Source: Streptomyces sp. NBC_01498 (lineage in GTDB: Bacteria > Actinomycetota > Actinomycetes > Streptomycetales > Streptomycetaceae). From it: a stretch of 64,000 bases of DNA. A model generated the notes under the pieces. The model searched no databases and was not told the DNA's origin. It was given only the letters and a program-made list of their open reading frames with translations. The stretch lies in contig NZ_CP109598.1 of NCBI RefSeq assembly GCF_036327775.1, forward strand, positions 2,170,001-2,234,000, in the 5' to 3' direction. Every line of letters begins with the position of its first letter. Within the stretch, counting starts at the first letter, position 1. Shown piece by piece: positions 17,870 through 26,222 of the stretch. The position numbers and the translations under genes are program-made.

Positions 17870-18694
17870 TCAGAAGAGGGTGCCCTCCTCGGGCGCCGCC
17901 AGTTCCTCCAGCAGCTCCGGACCGTTGTTCCGTACGTTGCTGACCGCCGTCGTCACGGGATAGGCCCGCATCAGCCCCTCCGGCGGCGGCGCCAGCAGCT
18001 CGCGCAGTCCGTCCGGATCCGTACGCGCCGGATCCAGCCAGGCGTCCCAGCGCTCGGGCAGCAGCATCAGCGGCATCCGGGGGTGGATGTCGGACAGCGA
18101 GGCCGGGCCCTCGGCCGGGGCCACGCCGAGCGGGGCGGTCTCCGCCTCGGTCGTGATGACCGAGCAGGTCACCCACCAGGCGTTCGGGTGATCGTCGGGC
18201 AGGGTCCGGTCGCGCCAGAACTCGTACAGGCCCGCCAGGGCCATCACCGAGCCGTCGGCCGGGGTGACGAAGTACGGCTGTTTGCGTGGCCGCTTCTTCT
18301 TTCCCTGCTCCTCCAGCCGCCGCTCGTCCGGCGCGGTCACCCATTCGTAGTAACCGTCGGCCGGTATGAGACAGCGCCGTGAGGCGAAGGGGCCGCGGAA
18401 GGACGGCTTCTCGTGCACGGTCTCCGCGCGCGCGTTGATCATCCGGGCCCCGCCCTCGGGGGTCTTGGACCAGGAGGGCACGAGGCCCCACCGGAGCGTG
18501 CGGAGCTGTCGTACGGGGGCGGGGTCGTCGGCGCCCTTCACCGGGCGCTCCAGGACGACGTACACCTCTTTGGTAGGCGCCACGTTCCAGTCGGGCGGGA
18601 GGGGGTCCCCGTTCTCCGGAGGTTCCCACGCCTCGACCTCGAAGACCTCGGCGAGATCCTCCGGGGTCCGGCTCGCCGCGTACCGACCGCACAT
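17870..18694 (-). CDS. SRAP-domain protein (YedK/HMCES family), abasic-site DNA-protein crosslinking
   Basis: The 274-residue protein begins MCGRYA, so Cys2 becomes the N-terminal nucleophile after Met removal. The other conserved features are visible: INARAET, the glutamate in PADGYYEW, and the histidine in SDIHPRMPLMLL. HMCES/YedK proteins form a thiazolidine crosslink with abasic sites in single-stranded DNA and shield them. A ribosome site GGAGGAG precedes the ATG. It sits in a window rich in DNA-repair genes but in its own transcription unit. Confidence 0.93.
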   Translation of the reverse strand: MCGRYAASRTPEDLAEVFEVEAWEPPENGDPLPPDWNVAPTKEVYVVLERPVKGADDPAPVRQLRTLRWGLVPSWSKTPEGGARMINARAETVHEKPSFRGPFASRRCLIPADGYYEWVTAPDERRLEEQGKKKRPRKQPYFVTPADGSVMALAGLYEFWRDRTLPDDHPNAWWVTCSVITTEAETAPLGVAPAEGPASLSDIHPRMPLMLLPERWDAWLDPARTDPDGLRELLAPPPEGLMRAYPVTTAVSNVRNNGPELLEELAAPEEGTLF

Positions 18695-18789
18695 GCTGCA
18701 CCACTCCTCCGCCGTGATCCGGCGCCTCGACGCGTGATCACGCTACCCACTCCGCGGTGACGCGCGCAGGGGGTCGGGGTATGCCGGGA

Positions 18790-18869
18790 CGGGTGGCGGC
18801 GGCCGGGAGGGTGGGGCCGCCGCCACCCGAAGCCTGTCGGGGCCGGGGGTGCGTCCCGGCCCCGACAGG
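18790..18869 (-). terminator. Two tandem terminator hairpins after the LPMO gene
   Basis: Hairpin one has 15-base arms at 18833-18847 and 18855-18869 (CCTGTCGGGGCCGGG paired with its complement). Hairpin two has 15-base arms at 18790-18804 and 18815-18829. Both are perfect. They lie between the LPMO stop and the upstream region of the SRAP gene and would block readthrough. Confidence 0.8.
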
Positions 18870-18898
18870 GACATGTGCCGGCTACGACTCCGCTCGGG

Positions 18899-19414
18899 TC
18901 AGCGGATGTTGACGTCGACGCAGGCGTAGAAGGCGTTCGCGGTGTCGAAGACGTTCCAGACGGCCAGGACCTTCTGGTTGCCGCGGATGCTGCCGAAGTT
19001 GACGTTGTGGCTGACCGACGCGCCGGGCTGGGCACCGCCGTCGTTGAACTCGGCGACCTTGGTGTTGCCGACGAAGTACTGCCAGGTGCTGGTGCGGTGC
19101 CGCGCCGTCAGCGTCCAGTTGAAGGTCTGGTTGGCGCTGATGTTGCTGCGCTGCCAGCCCTTGCTGTCGTTGCTCAGCTCGGAGAATCTGCCCACACCGC
19201 CGTGGCAGTTGGTCTGGCCCTTCGGGCCCTCGACGCTCTGCGGCTCCCACTTGATGTCGCCGCAGGAGACAACGCCGGTCTTGCACTGGTCCTGCCGGCT
19301 GGCGGGCGAGTTGATCCAGCCGTGCGCGGAGGCGGCCGGGGCGGGCAGGGTGACGGCGATGATCGGTGCCACCGCCGCGCTCAGGACGAGCGCGAGACGG
19401 GTTTTCTTGTGCAT
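18899..19414 (-). CDS. Secreted AA10 lytic polysaccharide monooxygenase / chitin-binding protein
   Basis: The precursor has 171 residues. A Sec signal peptide ends at PAASA, leaving His31 as the mature N-terminus (HGWINSPASR), which is the first copper-brace ligand. The second is H106 in TARHRTSTWQYF. A Phe near residue 162 (NAFYACVDV) fits the axial position. Cysteines at C44, C51 and C70 suggest disulfides. AA10 enzymes of this short type oxidatively cleave crystalline chitin outside the cell. A DasR operator-like palindrome lies about 185 bases upstream, linking expression to GlcNAc signalling. Confidence 0.93.
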   Translation of the reverse strand: MHKKTRLALVLSAAVAPIIAVTLPAPAASAHGWINSPASRQDQCKTGVVSCGDIKWEPQSVEGPKGQTNCHGGVGRFSELSNDSKGWQRSNISANQTFNWTLTARHRTSTWQYFVGNTKVAEFNDGGAQPGASVSHNVNFGSIRGNQKVLAVWNVFDTANAFYACVDVNIR

Positions 19415-19597
19415 GACAACTCCTTCGTGGCGATGTCCGGACGGCCGACGCCGGCGACATGACCGGCTCCGACCTTGACGGACTCACTCGTGTGGGGAAC
19501 TCGCGAAGGTGCACGAACAGTTGCATCGACAGCGGCAGAAGTCCGGTGACGGTCCGGTGGAGCACTGTCGCGGGGGCCTGGCCACTCCCATGTTCTA

Positions 19598-19613
19598 CTA
19601 GGTCTAGACCATG
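19598..19613. promoter_or_regulatory. DasR-responsive element (dre) upstream of the LPMO gene
   Basis: The perfect palindrome GGTCTAGACC (19601-19610) is flanked as CTA...ATG. It matches 11 of 16 positions of the DasR consensus ACTGGTCTAGACCACT, including the whole core. It sits in the 344-base divergent region 19415-19758 between the LPMO gene (minus) and the M50-like gene (plus). A second half-like CTCTAGGTC occurs near 19675. Apart from these elements the region holds no gene. Confidence 0.85.
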
Positions 19614-19758
19614 GCAGCCGCTTTCGGGTGGCGTCAAGACTTGAACTGCCCTTGACCGCACGTGGCTTGAAACCCTCTAGGTCGTATGGGCGGGTCACGG
19701 CATGCGCGCAAGTGCCACACTGCGACGACGCACATCCTCCTAAGGAGTCGTCCGAGCG

Positions 19759-20496
19759 ATGATCAGTACCGCCTCCCGCGCCCTCGCGGCCTCCTCGCCG
19801 GCCGAGCTGTGGGACCGCGTCTTCGGCACCCAGCCCGTCCCGGACGACTGGCTGGTGATAGCCACCGCCGTCGTGGCGCTCGCCGCCGTCGGCCCGCACC
19901 CGGTCTGGCGGGTCTCGCGCAACGCGGTCACCATCGCCCACGAGGGCGGCCACGGCCTCGTCGCCCTCCTCACCGGCCGCAGACTCGACGGCATCCGGCT
20001 GCACTCGGACACCTCGGGGCTCACCGTCAGCCGCGGCAGGCCCACCGGCATCGGCATGATCCTCACCGCGGCGGCCGGCTACACGGCGCCGTCCCTGCTG
20101 GGCCTCGGCGGCGCCTGGCTGCTCGCCGCGCACCACATCACCCTGCTGCTGTGGCTGGCCACGGCCCTGCTGCTGGCCATGCTGGTGATGATCCGCAACG
20201 CGTACGGCGCGCTGACCGTCGTCGTCACGGGCGCGGCCTTCCTGCTGATCTCGTGGCTGACCGGCCCCACCACCCAGGCCGCGTTCGCGTACGCCGCCGT
20301 CTGGTTCCTGCTGCTCGGCGGGGTACGGCCCGCCTTCGAGCTCCAGTCCAAGCGACGGCACGGCGGCGCCCCCGACTCCGACGCGGACCAGCTCTCCCGG
20401 CTGACGCACGTACCGGCGGTGCTGTGGCTGTTCCTCTTCCACGCCGTCTCGCTGTGCTCGCTGATCGGCGGCGGCACCTGGCTGCTGGGCCTGTGA
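19759..20496 (+). CDS. M50B-family-like metalloprotease membrane protein
   Basis: The 245-residue protein carries HEGGH within VTIAHEGGHGLVALLTGRRL (HExxH type) and five to six hydrophobic segments. This pattern fits the M50B-like peptidase family (site-2 protease relatives). The second metal-binding motif (NxxPxxxxDG) is not obvious, so activity is uncertain. The ribosome site AAGGAG is about 11 bases before the ATG. It is transcribed away from the LPMO gene. Confidence 0.8.
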   Translation: MISTASRALAASSPAELWDRVFGTQPVPDDWLVIATAVVALAAVGPHPVWRVSRNAVTIAHEGGHGLVALLTGRRLDGIRLHSDTSGLTVSRGRPTGIGMILTAAAGYTAPSLLGLGGAWLLAAHHITLLLWLATALLLAMLVMIRNAYGALTVVVTGAAFLLISWLTGPTTQAAFAYAAVWFLLLGGVRPAFELQSKRRHGGAPDSDADQLSRLTHVPAVLWLFLFHAVSLCSLIGGGTWLLGL

Positions 20497-20669
20497 CGCA
20501 CGGCGGGGACCCGGCGCTCACCCGGTCGGCGTCCGGTGGGGCGGCCGGGACTCATGGGCCGCCGGCGACGCGCACGGACCCCCGAACCGGTGCCGCGTCC
20601 TCATACCACCTCATTATTACGCCCTGATTTCCCCGTATTTGATCGAGATCAGGCTCGTTGAGCAGCCAC

Positions 20670-20675
20670 TAAAGT
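20670..20675 (+). promoter_or_regulatory. -10 element for leaderless aroA mRNA
   Basis: TAAAGT is followed by seven bases and then ATG at 20683. There is no Shine-Dalgarno for that ATG. This spacing puts the transcription start at the start codon. It also argues against the upstream in-frame GTG at 20674, which overlaps the -10. Confidence 0.65.
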
Positions 20676-20682
20676 GAAGAGC

Positions 20683-22059
20683 ATGACCGAAAGCGCCGTG
20701 CACCCTGCCCTCTGGCCCGCCCCCCACGCGAGCGGAGCCGTCGAAGCGACGGTGACCGTGCCCGGCTCGAAATCGGTCACCAACCGCGGCCTCGTCCTCG
20801 CCGCGCTGGCCGCCGAGCCGGGCTGGCTGCGCCGCCCCCTGCGCTCCCGGGACACCCTCCTGATGGCGGACGCCCTGCGCGCGATGGGCGTCGGCATCGA
20901 GGAGACGGTCTCCTCCAGCTCCGCCGCCGCGGGCTCCATGACCCCGGTGGGCGCCGGGGGCGGCGCCCCGTACACCGGCGAGGCCTGGCGGATCTTCCCC
21001 AACGGCCTGCACGGCCCGGCCACGGTCGACGTCGGCAACGCCGGCACGGTCATGCGCTTCCTGCCGCCCGTCGCGGCCCTCGCCGACGGCCCCGTCCACT
21101 TCGACGGCGACCCGCGCTCCTACGTACGCCCGCTGCACGGCGTCATCGACGCCCTGCGCGCGCTCGGCGCCCGGGTCGACGACGAGTCCCGCGGTTCGCT
21201 CCCGCTGACCGTGCACGGCGGCGGCGCGCTGGACGGCGGCGCCGTCGAGATCGACGCCTCCGCGTCGTCGCAGTTCGTGTCCGCGCTGCTGCTCTCCGGC
21301 CCGCGCTTCAACCAGGGCGTCGAGGTACGGCACGTGGGCGCCACCCTCCCGTCCCTCCCGCACATCCGGATGACCGTCGACATGCTGCGCCGGGTCGGCG
21401 CCCAGGTCGACGAGCCGGAGACGGGCGGCGAGCCGAACGTCTGGCGGGTCTCCCCCAGCGCGGTGCTCGGCCGGGACCTGACCGTGGAGCCGGACCTGTC
21501 CAACGCCCAGCCGTTCCTCGCCGCCGCCCTGGTGACCGGCGGCCGGGTGACCGTACGGGACTGGCCCTCGCGCACCACGCAGCCCGGCGACGTACTGCGC
21601 CGCATCTTCACCGAAATGGGCGGTTCCTGCGAACTGACGCCCCACGGGCTGACGTTCACCGGAGGCGGCCGGGTCCACGGCATCGACATCGACCTCGGCG
21701 AGGTCGGCGAACTCACCCCCGGCATCGCCGCCGTCGCGGCCCTCGCGGACGGCCCCTCGACCCTGCGCGGCGTCGCCCATCTGCGGCTCCACGAGACGGA
21801 CCGGCTGGCCGCCCTCACCAAGGAGATCAACGAACTGGGCGGTGACGTCACCGAGACCGCCGACGGTCTCCACATCCGCCCGCGCCCGCTGCACGGCGGT
21901 GTCTTCCACACGTACGACGACCACCGCATGGCCACGGCCGGGTCGGTCATCGGTCTCGTGATCGAGGGCGTGGAGATCGAGAACGTCGCGACGACCTCCA
22001 AGACACTGCCCGACTTCCCGCAGATGTGGACCGAGATGCTCGCGGGAGCGGGAGCCTGA
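20683..22059 (+). CDS. aroA: 3-phosphoshikimate 1-carboxyvinyltransferase (EPSP synthase)
   Basis: This shikimate-pathway enzyme joins PEP and shikimate-3-phosphate. The 458 residues contain the family motifs [31 protein letters not shown], and the C-terminal [21 protein letters not shown] and [12 protein letters not shown] stretch around residues 73-95 (Ser/Ala/Gly-rich, [18 protein letters not shown]) looks like a lineage-specific loop insertion between two conserved segments. rsgA starts four bases after the stop, so the two form an operon. The start is probably leaderless. Confidence 0.95.
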   Translation: MTESAVHPALWPAPHASGAVEATVTVPGSKSVTNRGLVLAALAAEPGWLRRPLRSRDTLLMADALRAMGVGIEETVSSSSAAAGSMTPVGAGGGAPYTGEAWRIFPNGLHGPATVDVGNAGTVMRFLPPVAALADGPVHFDGDPRSYVRPLHGVIDALRALGARVDDESRGSLPLTVHGGGALDGGAVEIDASASSQFVSALLLSGPRFNQGVEVRHVGATLPSLPHIRMTVDMLRRVGAQVDEPETGGEPNVWRVSPSAVLGRDLTVEPDLSNAQPFLAAALVTGGRVTVRDWPSRTTQPGDVLRRIFTEMGGSCELTPHGLTFTGGGRVHGIDIDLGEVGELTPGIAAVAALADGPSTLRGVAHLRLHETDRLAALTKEINELGGDVTETADGLHIRPRPLHGGVFHTYDDHRMATAGSVIGLVIEGVEIENVATTSKTLPDFPQMWTEMLAGAGA

Positions 22060-22063
22060 CGCG

Positions 22064-23074
22064 ATGCGCCGCTACGGCAAGAACCCGGACGAGGACGACA
22101 TCCGCAGCCGCCCCAACCCCAAGGGCAACCGGCCGCGCACCAACATCCGCCCCAAGCACGAGGACGCGGCGGAGGGCATGGTCCTCACCGTCGATCGCGG
22201 CCGGCTCACCTGTCTGGTCGGCGACACCGTCGTCCTCGCGATGAAGGCCCGGGAACTGGGCCGCAAGGCCGCCGTGGTGGGCGACCGGGTGATGCTCGTC
22301 GGCGACCTCACCGGCAAGAAGGACACGCTGGCGCGCATCGTACGGATCGAGAAGCGCCGCTCCGTACTGAGGCGCACGGCGGACGACGACGACCCCTTCG
22401 AGCGCGTGATCGTCGCCAACGCCGACCAGCTCGCCGTCGTCACCGCCCTCGCCGACCCGGAGCCCCGGCCCCGGCTGATCGACCGCTGTCTGGTCGCGGC
22501 GTTCGACGCCGGGCTCGAACCGCTGCTGATCCTCACCAAGTCCGACCTCGCCCCGGCGGACGAACTGCTGGACACCTACCGGCCGCTGGGCATCGGCTAC
22601 GTGGTCACCCGGCGGGACGAACTGGCCACCGGCGAGGCCGCCGACCGGGTGCGTGAGGCGCTCGAAGGCCGCACGACCGCCTTCGTCGGGCACTCCGGCG
22701 TCGGCAAGACGACGCTGGTCAACGCGCTCGTACCGGACGACCGCCGCCGGACGACCGGTCAGGTCAACGCGGTCACCGGGCGCGGCCGGCACACCACCAC
22801 CTCCGCGCTGGCACTGCCTCTTGAGAAGGCCGACGGCTGGGTGATCGACACACCCGGTATCCGTTCCTTCGGGCTGAACCACGTCGACCCCTCGCGGGTC
22901 ATCCTCGCCTTCCCGGATCTCGTGCCGGGGACGGAGGGCTGCCCGCGCGGGTGCGGCCACGACGAACCGGACTGCGCGCTGGACGCCTGGGTCGCCGAGG
23001 GCCACGCCGATCCCTCGCGGCTCGACTCGCTGCGCCGGCTGCTCTCCACCCGGGAGCGGCGCGAGGGCGACTGA
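22064..23074 (+). CDS. rsgA: Ribosome small-subunit-dependent GTPase RsgA
   Basis: The 336-residue circularly permuted GTPase assists late 30S subunit maturation. The G4 motif (LILTKSDL) comes before the P-loop GHSGVGKTT (residues 209-217), and the switch DTPGIRSFGL follows, as expected for the permuted order. A zinc knuckle at the C-terminus is visible as CPRGCGHDEPDC. A basic N-terminal tail precedes the OB-type domain. It is co-transcribed with aroA. Confidence 0.95.
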   Translation: MRRYGKNPDEDDIRSRPNPKGNRPRTNIRPKHEDAAEGMVLTVDRGRLTCLVGDTVVLAMKARELGRKAAVVGDRVMLVGDLTGKKDTLARIVRIEKRRSVLRRTADDDDPFERVIVANADQLAVVTALADPEPRPRLIDRCLVAAFDAGLEPLLILTKSDLAPADELLDTYRPLGIGYVVTRRDELATGEAADRVREALEGRTTAFVGHSGVGKTTLVNALVPDDRRRTTGQVNAVTGRGRHTTTSALALPLEKADGWVIDTPGIRSFGLNHVDPSRVILAFPDLVPGTEGCPRGCGHDEPDCALDAWVAEGHADPSRLDSLRRLLSTRERREGD

Positions 23075-23200
23075 TCGCGGGATGTCTGCCGCCTCCACGC
23101 CCGGTCGAGCACATAAAACCGGCCCCTCCCTGGCAAGGTCTGACAAGACACCGCAAGGCATGTCGAAACGCGCGGTCAGGGATGCGGGAGGCACAGGACG

Positions 23201-23524
23201 ATGGCGTGGCTGCTGGTCGTGGTCGCGGGGCTGCTGGAGACGGGCTTCGCCGTCTGTCTCAAGCTCTCGCACGGATTCACCCGGCTCTGGCCGACCATCG
23301 CGTTCGCGGCCTTCGCGCTGGCGAGTTTCGGTCTGCTGACCCTCTCTCTCAAGAAGCTCGACGTCGGGCCGGCGTACGCGGTGTGGACGGGAATCGGCGC
23401 GGCCGGTACGGCGATCTACGGGATGATCTTCCTGGACGATCTCGTCTCCGCGCTGAAGATCGTCTCGATCTCCCTGGTCATCGTCGGAGTCATCGGCCTT
23501 CAGCTCTCGGGCTCGCAGCACTGA
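23201..23524 (+). CDS. gdx: Small multidrug resistance family exporter, Gdx/SugE type
   Basis: The 107-residue protein has four transmembrane helices. It carries the conserved membrane Glu in GLLETGFAVCLKLSHGFTRL and the SMR signature AYAVWTGIGAAGTAIYGM. The LKLSHGFTRL stretch is of the SugE/Gdx kind, whose members export guanidinium as dual-topology dimers. No guanidine riboswitch consensus was found in the 126 bases before it. The ribosome site GGGAGGCAC lies before the ATG. The last 35 bases overlap the 3' end of the convergent TetR gene. Confidence 0.88.
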   Translation: MAWLLVVVAGLLETGFAVCLKLSHGFTRLWPTIAFAAFALASFGLLTLSLKKLDVGPAYAVWTGIGAAGTAIYGMIFLDDLVSALKIVSISLVIVGVIGLQLSGSQH

Positions 23525-24374
23525 CCGCACCGCCGCCTCCGCCGCCGTTGGCGGGCCCGGCGACGGCGGCGCGCACCAGGCGGCCCACGGACTCGCCGTC
23601 CGGTGCCACGACGTGGGCGAGGGCGAGACGTACGGCCAGCTCGCAGCGGAAGGCCAGCTCGGCGGAGTCGTCCTTCGTACGGAGGACGGGCTCGGCCCTG
23701 CGGTGCGGCGGGGTGCGCGCCGGATCCGTACGCGCGGAATCGGCCCGCGCCTGCTCGGTCCGTACGTGCTCGGCCCGCGCCTGATCGACACGGGCCTGAT
23801 CGACACGGGCCTGGTCCACGCGCGGCCGTCGCAGCCGCCCGGCCGGTACACGCCCCGGCTCCGCACGGGGCGGGGACGCGGGCTCCGGGCGCCCCCGCCG
23901 GTCGCCCCGCGACGGGTCCAGCGCGACCACGGCTCTGTTCCGCACCGCCGTCACCAGGTCCGCCGGGGCGGGCGGCCCGGCATCCGCGCGGCGCTGGGCG
24001 GGCGCCCCGCCCGGGGCGGCCGAGGGGCGTACGGGACGCGGCGCCGGGTGACGCTCGGTCCAGCCGTCCGTGAGCAGGGCCCGCAGCAGCGGCCTGGAGC
24101 GTGCCTCGGAGACCGTCCACTCGGCCACCGACACCAGCCGGTCGACCGGGTCCGCGGGCTCGGCCAGCAGCCGCTCGACGCCGTGCAGATACAGATCCGC
24201 CTCGCGCCGCACCAGCGCGCGGGCGAGACCGTCCTTGCTGCCGAACTCGTTGTAGAGGGTCTGCCGGGAGACTCCGGCGGACGACGCGACGTCGACCATC
24301 CTGACGGCGGACCAGGGCTGGTCCGTGACCGCCGCGAGGGCGGAATTGAGTAGGGCTTCACGCGCTGTAGGCAT
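23490..24374 (-). CDS. TetR-family transcriptional regulator with repetitive insertion
   Basis: The 294-residue protein has a standard TetR N-terminal domain (ALLNSALAAVTDQPWSAVRM, then VASSAGVSRQTLYNEFGSKD). The ATG at 24374 is favoured because GGGAGG stands five bases before it. The ligand domain is interrupted after about residue 110 by roughly 100 residues of Pro/Arg/Ala-rich sequence. That segment includes a VDQAR repeat encoded by a 15-bp tandem repeat. Usual TetR length is about 200. The 3' end overlaps the convergent gdx gene, but whether it regulates gdx is unknown. Confidence 0.83.
   Translation of the reverse strand: MPTAREALLNSALAAVTDQPWSAVRMVDVASSAGVSRQTLYNEFGSKDGLARALVRREADLYLHGVERLLAEPADPVDRLVSVAEWTVSEARSRPLLRALLTDGWTERHPAPRPVRPSAAPGGAPAQRRADAGPPAPADLVTAVRNRAVVALDPSRGDRRGRPEPASPPRAEPGRVPAGRLRRPRVDQARVDQARVDQARAEHVRTEQARADSARTDPARTPPHRRAEPVLRTKDDSAELAFRCELAVRLALAHVVAPDGESVGRLVRAAVAGPANGGGGGGAVSAASPRAEGR
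23781..23825. repeat. 15-bp in-frame tandem repeat in the TetR gene
   Basis: CTGATCGACACGGGC stands at 23781-23795 and 23796-23810, with a diverged third unit at 23811-23825. On the minus strand it encodes VDQAR units that continue as degenerate xxxAR pentads (AEHVR, TEQAR, ADSAR). Confidence 0.88.
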
Positions 24375-24495
24375 CATTGCCTCCCGGGCCGATCGGCTCC
24401 GCACTCAGAGTTGACGCAGGCTCGCACGCTGTCAAGGGTCCGCGGCGGCCGTCCCGCTCCCCGGCCGCCCGTAGCCCGATCTCGGACGCGGTCGA

Positions 24496-24501
24496 TACTG
24501 T
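24496..24501 (+). promoter_or_regulatory. -10 element for leaderless hisN mRNA
   Basis: TACTGT is followed by seven bases and ATG at 24509. No Shine-Dalgarno precedes the ATG. Confidence 0.6.
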
Positions 24502-24508
24502 GACGACC

Positions 24509-25309
24509 ATGCCCGATTACCACGATGATCTGCGACTCGCCCATGTCCTGGCGGACGCGGCCGACGCCGCGACGATGGACCGGTTCAAGGCTCTCGACCT
24601 GAAGGTCGAGACGAAACCGGACATGACCCCGGTGACCGAGGCCGACAAGACGGCCGAGGAGCAGATCCGCGGCAATCTCCAGCGTGCGCGGCCCCGGGAC
24701 GCGGTGCTGGGCGAGGAGTACGGCATCGAGGGAACCGGCCCGCGCCGCTGGGTGATCGACCCGATCGACGGCACCAAGAACTACGTACGCGGTGTGCCCG
24801 TGTGGGCGACGCTGATCTCCCTGATGGTGGCCGGCGAGGGCGGTTTCGAGCCGGTGGTCGGTGTGGTGTCGGCGCCCGCGCTGGCGCGGCGCTGGTGGGC
24901 GGCCAAGGGCGGCGGCGCGTACACCGGCCGCAGCCTCTCGTCGGCGAGCCGGCTGCACGTGTCACAGGTCTCGCGCGTCGAGGACGCCTCGTTCGCGTAC
25001 GCGTCGCTGACGGGCTGGGAGGAGCAGGGCCGGCTCGACGGGTTCCTGGATCTGACCCGGGTCTGCTGGCGTACGCGCGGGTACGGCGATTTCTGGCCGT
25101 ACATGATGGTCGCCGAGGGGTCGGTGGACATGTGCGCGGAGCCGGAGCTGTCGCTGTGGGACATGGCGGCGCCGTCGATCGTCGTCCAGGAGGCGGGCGG
25201 GCGGTTCACCGGTCTGGACGGCCGTCCGGGACCGCACAGCGGGAACGCGGCGGCGTCGAACGGGCTGCTGCACGAGGAACTGCTCGGCTATCTGAACCAG
25301 CGCTACTGA
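24509..25309 (+). CDS. hisN: Histidinol-phosphatase, inositol-monophosphatase family
   Basis: The 266-residue protein belongs to the IMPase fold. Metal-binding motifs are GEEYGIEG (Glu), WVIDPIDGTKNY (DPIDGT) and the late ELSLWDMAAPSIVVQEAGG (WD). Actinobacterial IMPase-type HisN supplies the histidinol-phosphatase step of histidine synthesis. The assignment to HisN rather than a generic inositol phosphatase rests on resemblance to actinobacterial HisN (for example the GYGDFWPYMMVAEGSVD stretch). It is transcribed divergently from the TetR gene. Confidence 0.87.
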   Translation: MPDYHDDLRLAHVLADAADAATMDRFKALDLKVETKPDMTPVTEADKTAEEQIRGNLQRARPRDAVLGEEYGIEGTGPRRWVIDPIDGTKNYVRGVPVWATLISLMVAGEGGFEPVVGVVSAPALARRWWAAKGGGAYTGRSLSSASRLHVSQVSRVEDASFAYASLTGWEEQGRLDGFLDLTRVCWRTRGYGDFWPYMMVAEGSVDMCAEPELSLWDMAAPSIVVQEAGGRFTGLDGRPGPHSGNAAASNGLLHEELLGYLNQRY

Positions 25310-25558
25310 CGGTCCCGCCGACCGGACGATGCCGTCCTGGCAAGTTCTGTTGCCTGGACACTCGGCCATTCGGGGGAATCGGAGTCGTTGGCGCGCCTGG
25401 GGCGTGCGACGTCGATCACCGCACGCCGGGTTCCTCACCTCACCCGCCCCCTTGTTGCGTCACGGCGGGGGTGCCACTCTGAAAGTCCCCCCACTTGTGA
25501 ACTTGTGAATCCGTTCTCCAGCAGAGGGACCGGTTCACCGAGGAGGTGGCTCCACCCC

Positions 25559-25960
25559 ATGCTCGTCCGTGACGCCATGAGCACGGTGGTCCTCACCATC
25601 GGGCCCACCCACACACTCCGCCAGTCCGCGCAACTGATGGCGGAGCGCCGTATCGGTGCGGCCGTCGTGCTGGACACCGACACCTGCGGACTCGGGATCA
25701 TCACCGAGCGCGACATCCTGATCTCGATCGGCAGCGGGCAGGATCCCGAGGTCGAACTCGCCGGCACCCACACGACCACCGACGTCGTCTTCGCCTCACC
25801 GGTCTGGACGCTGGAGGAGGCGGCCCAGGCGATGACGCACGGCGGCTTTCGCCATCTGATCGTCTGCGACGACCGGGAGCCGGTCGGCATCGTGTCGGTA
25901 CGCGACATCATCCGCTGCTGGGCCCCGGCCAAGCGGCGGCCGGCGGCGCTGACCGGCTGA
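25559..25960 (+). CDS. CBS-domain pair protein
   Basis: The 133-residue protein consists of two CBS motifs only (residues about 8-57 and 70-122: LTIGPTHTLRQSAQLMAERR, then VFASPVWTLEEAAQAMTHGG). Such stand-alone pairs usually sense adenosyl nucleotides. The start ATG at 25559 has a good ribosome site (GAGGAGG) about 12 bases upstream. No partner domain or operon neighbour hints at the target. The 249 bases before it and the 262 bases after it contain no further gene. Confidence 0.85.
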   Translation: MLVRDAMSTVVLTIGPTHTLRQSAQLMAERRIGAAVVLDTDTCGLGIITERDILISIGSGQDPEVELAGTHTTTDVVFASPVWTLEEAAQAMTHGGFRHLIVCDDREPVGIVSVRDIIRCWAPAKRRPAALTG

Positions 25961-26169
25961 GGCCGGTCTGGGCCGCCGTTGCGGCCGGGCCGCTCCGGGC
26001 CGCGTACGGGCCGACCGGGCCGACCGGTCGATCCGGGTCCCGCGTTCCTGCCGGGCGGAAGCCGATCCCGCGCAGGGTCCGATCCGCCGGTCCGGCCGGC
26101 CGGACTCCGCCCGGACCGGCACCCGCACGGCGGGCCGCGAGTGCTGGCGCTGACTGCCGGGAAAAACGA

Positions 26170-26203
26170 TGGAGGCCGGGTCCGTCCCGGAACCCGGCCT
26201 CCA
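26170..26203 (-). terminator. Intrinsic terminator of katA
   Basis: TGGAGGCCGGGT pairs with ACCCGGCCTCCA (12 bp). Read on the minus strand the stem is followed by TCGTTTTTCCC, a T-run unusual for this GC-rich DNA. It lies 20 bases after the katA stop. Confidence 0.85.
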
Positions 26204-26222
26204 CCTCATTCGGCGAGGGCCG

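Noticed and set aside
23075..23200. Possible guanidine riboswitch before gdx
   Set aside because: No ykkC, mini-ykkC (ACGR loop pair) or guanidine-III consensus could be found in this stretch.
25374..25400. GGGAAT near 25374 as a third sigma-R promoter
   Set aside because: At the required 18-base spacing the -10 reads TGG instead of GTT, and the downstream CBS gene has no link to thiol stress.
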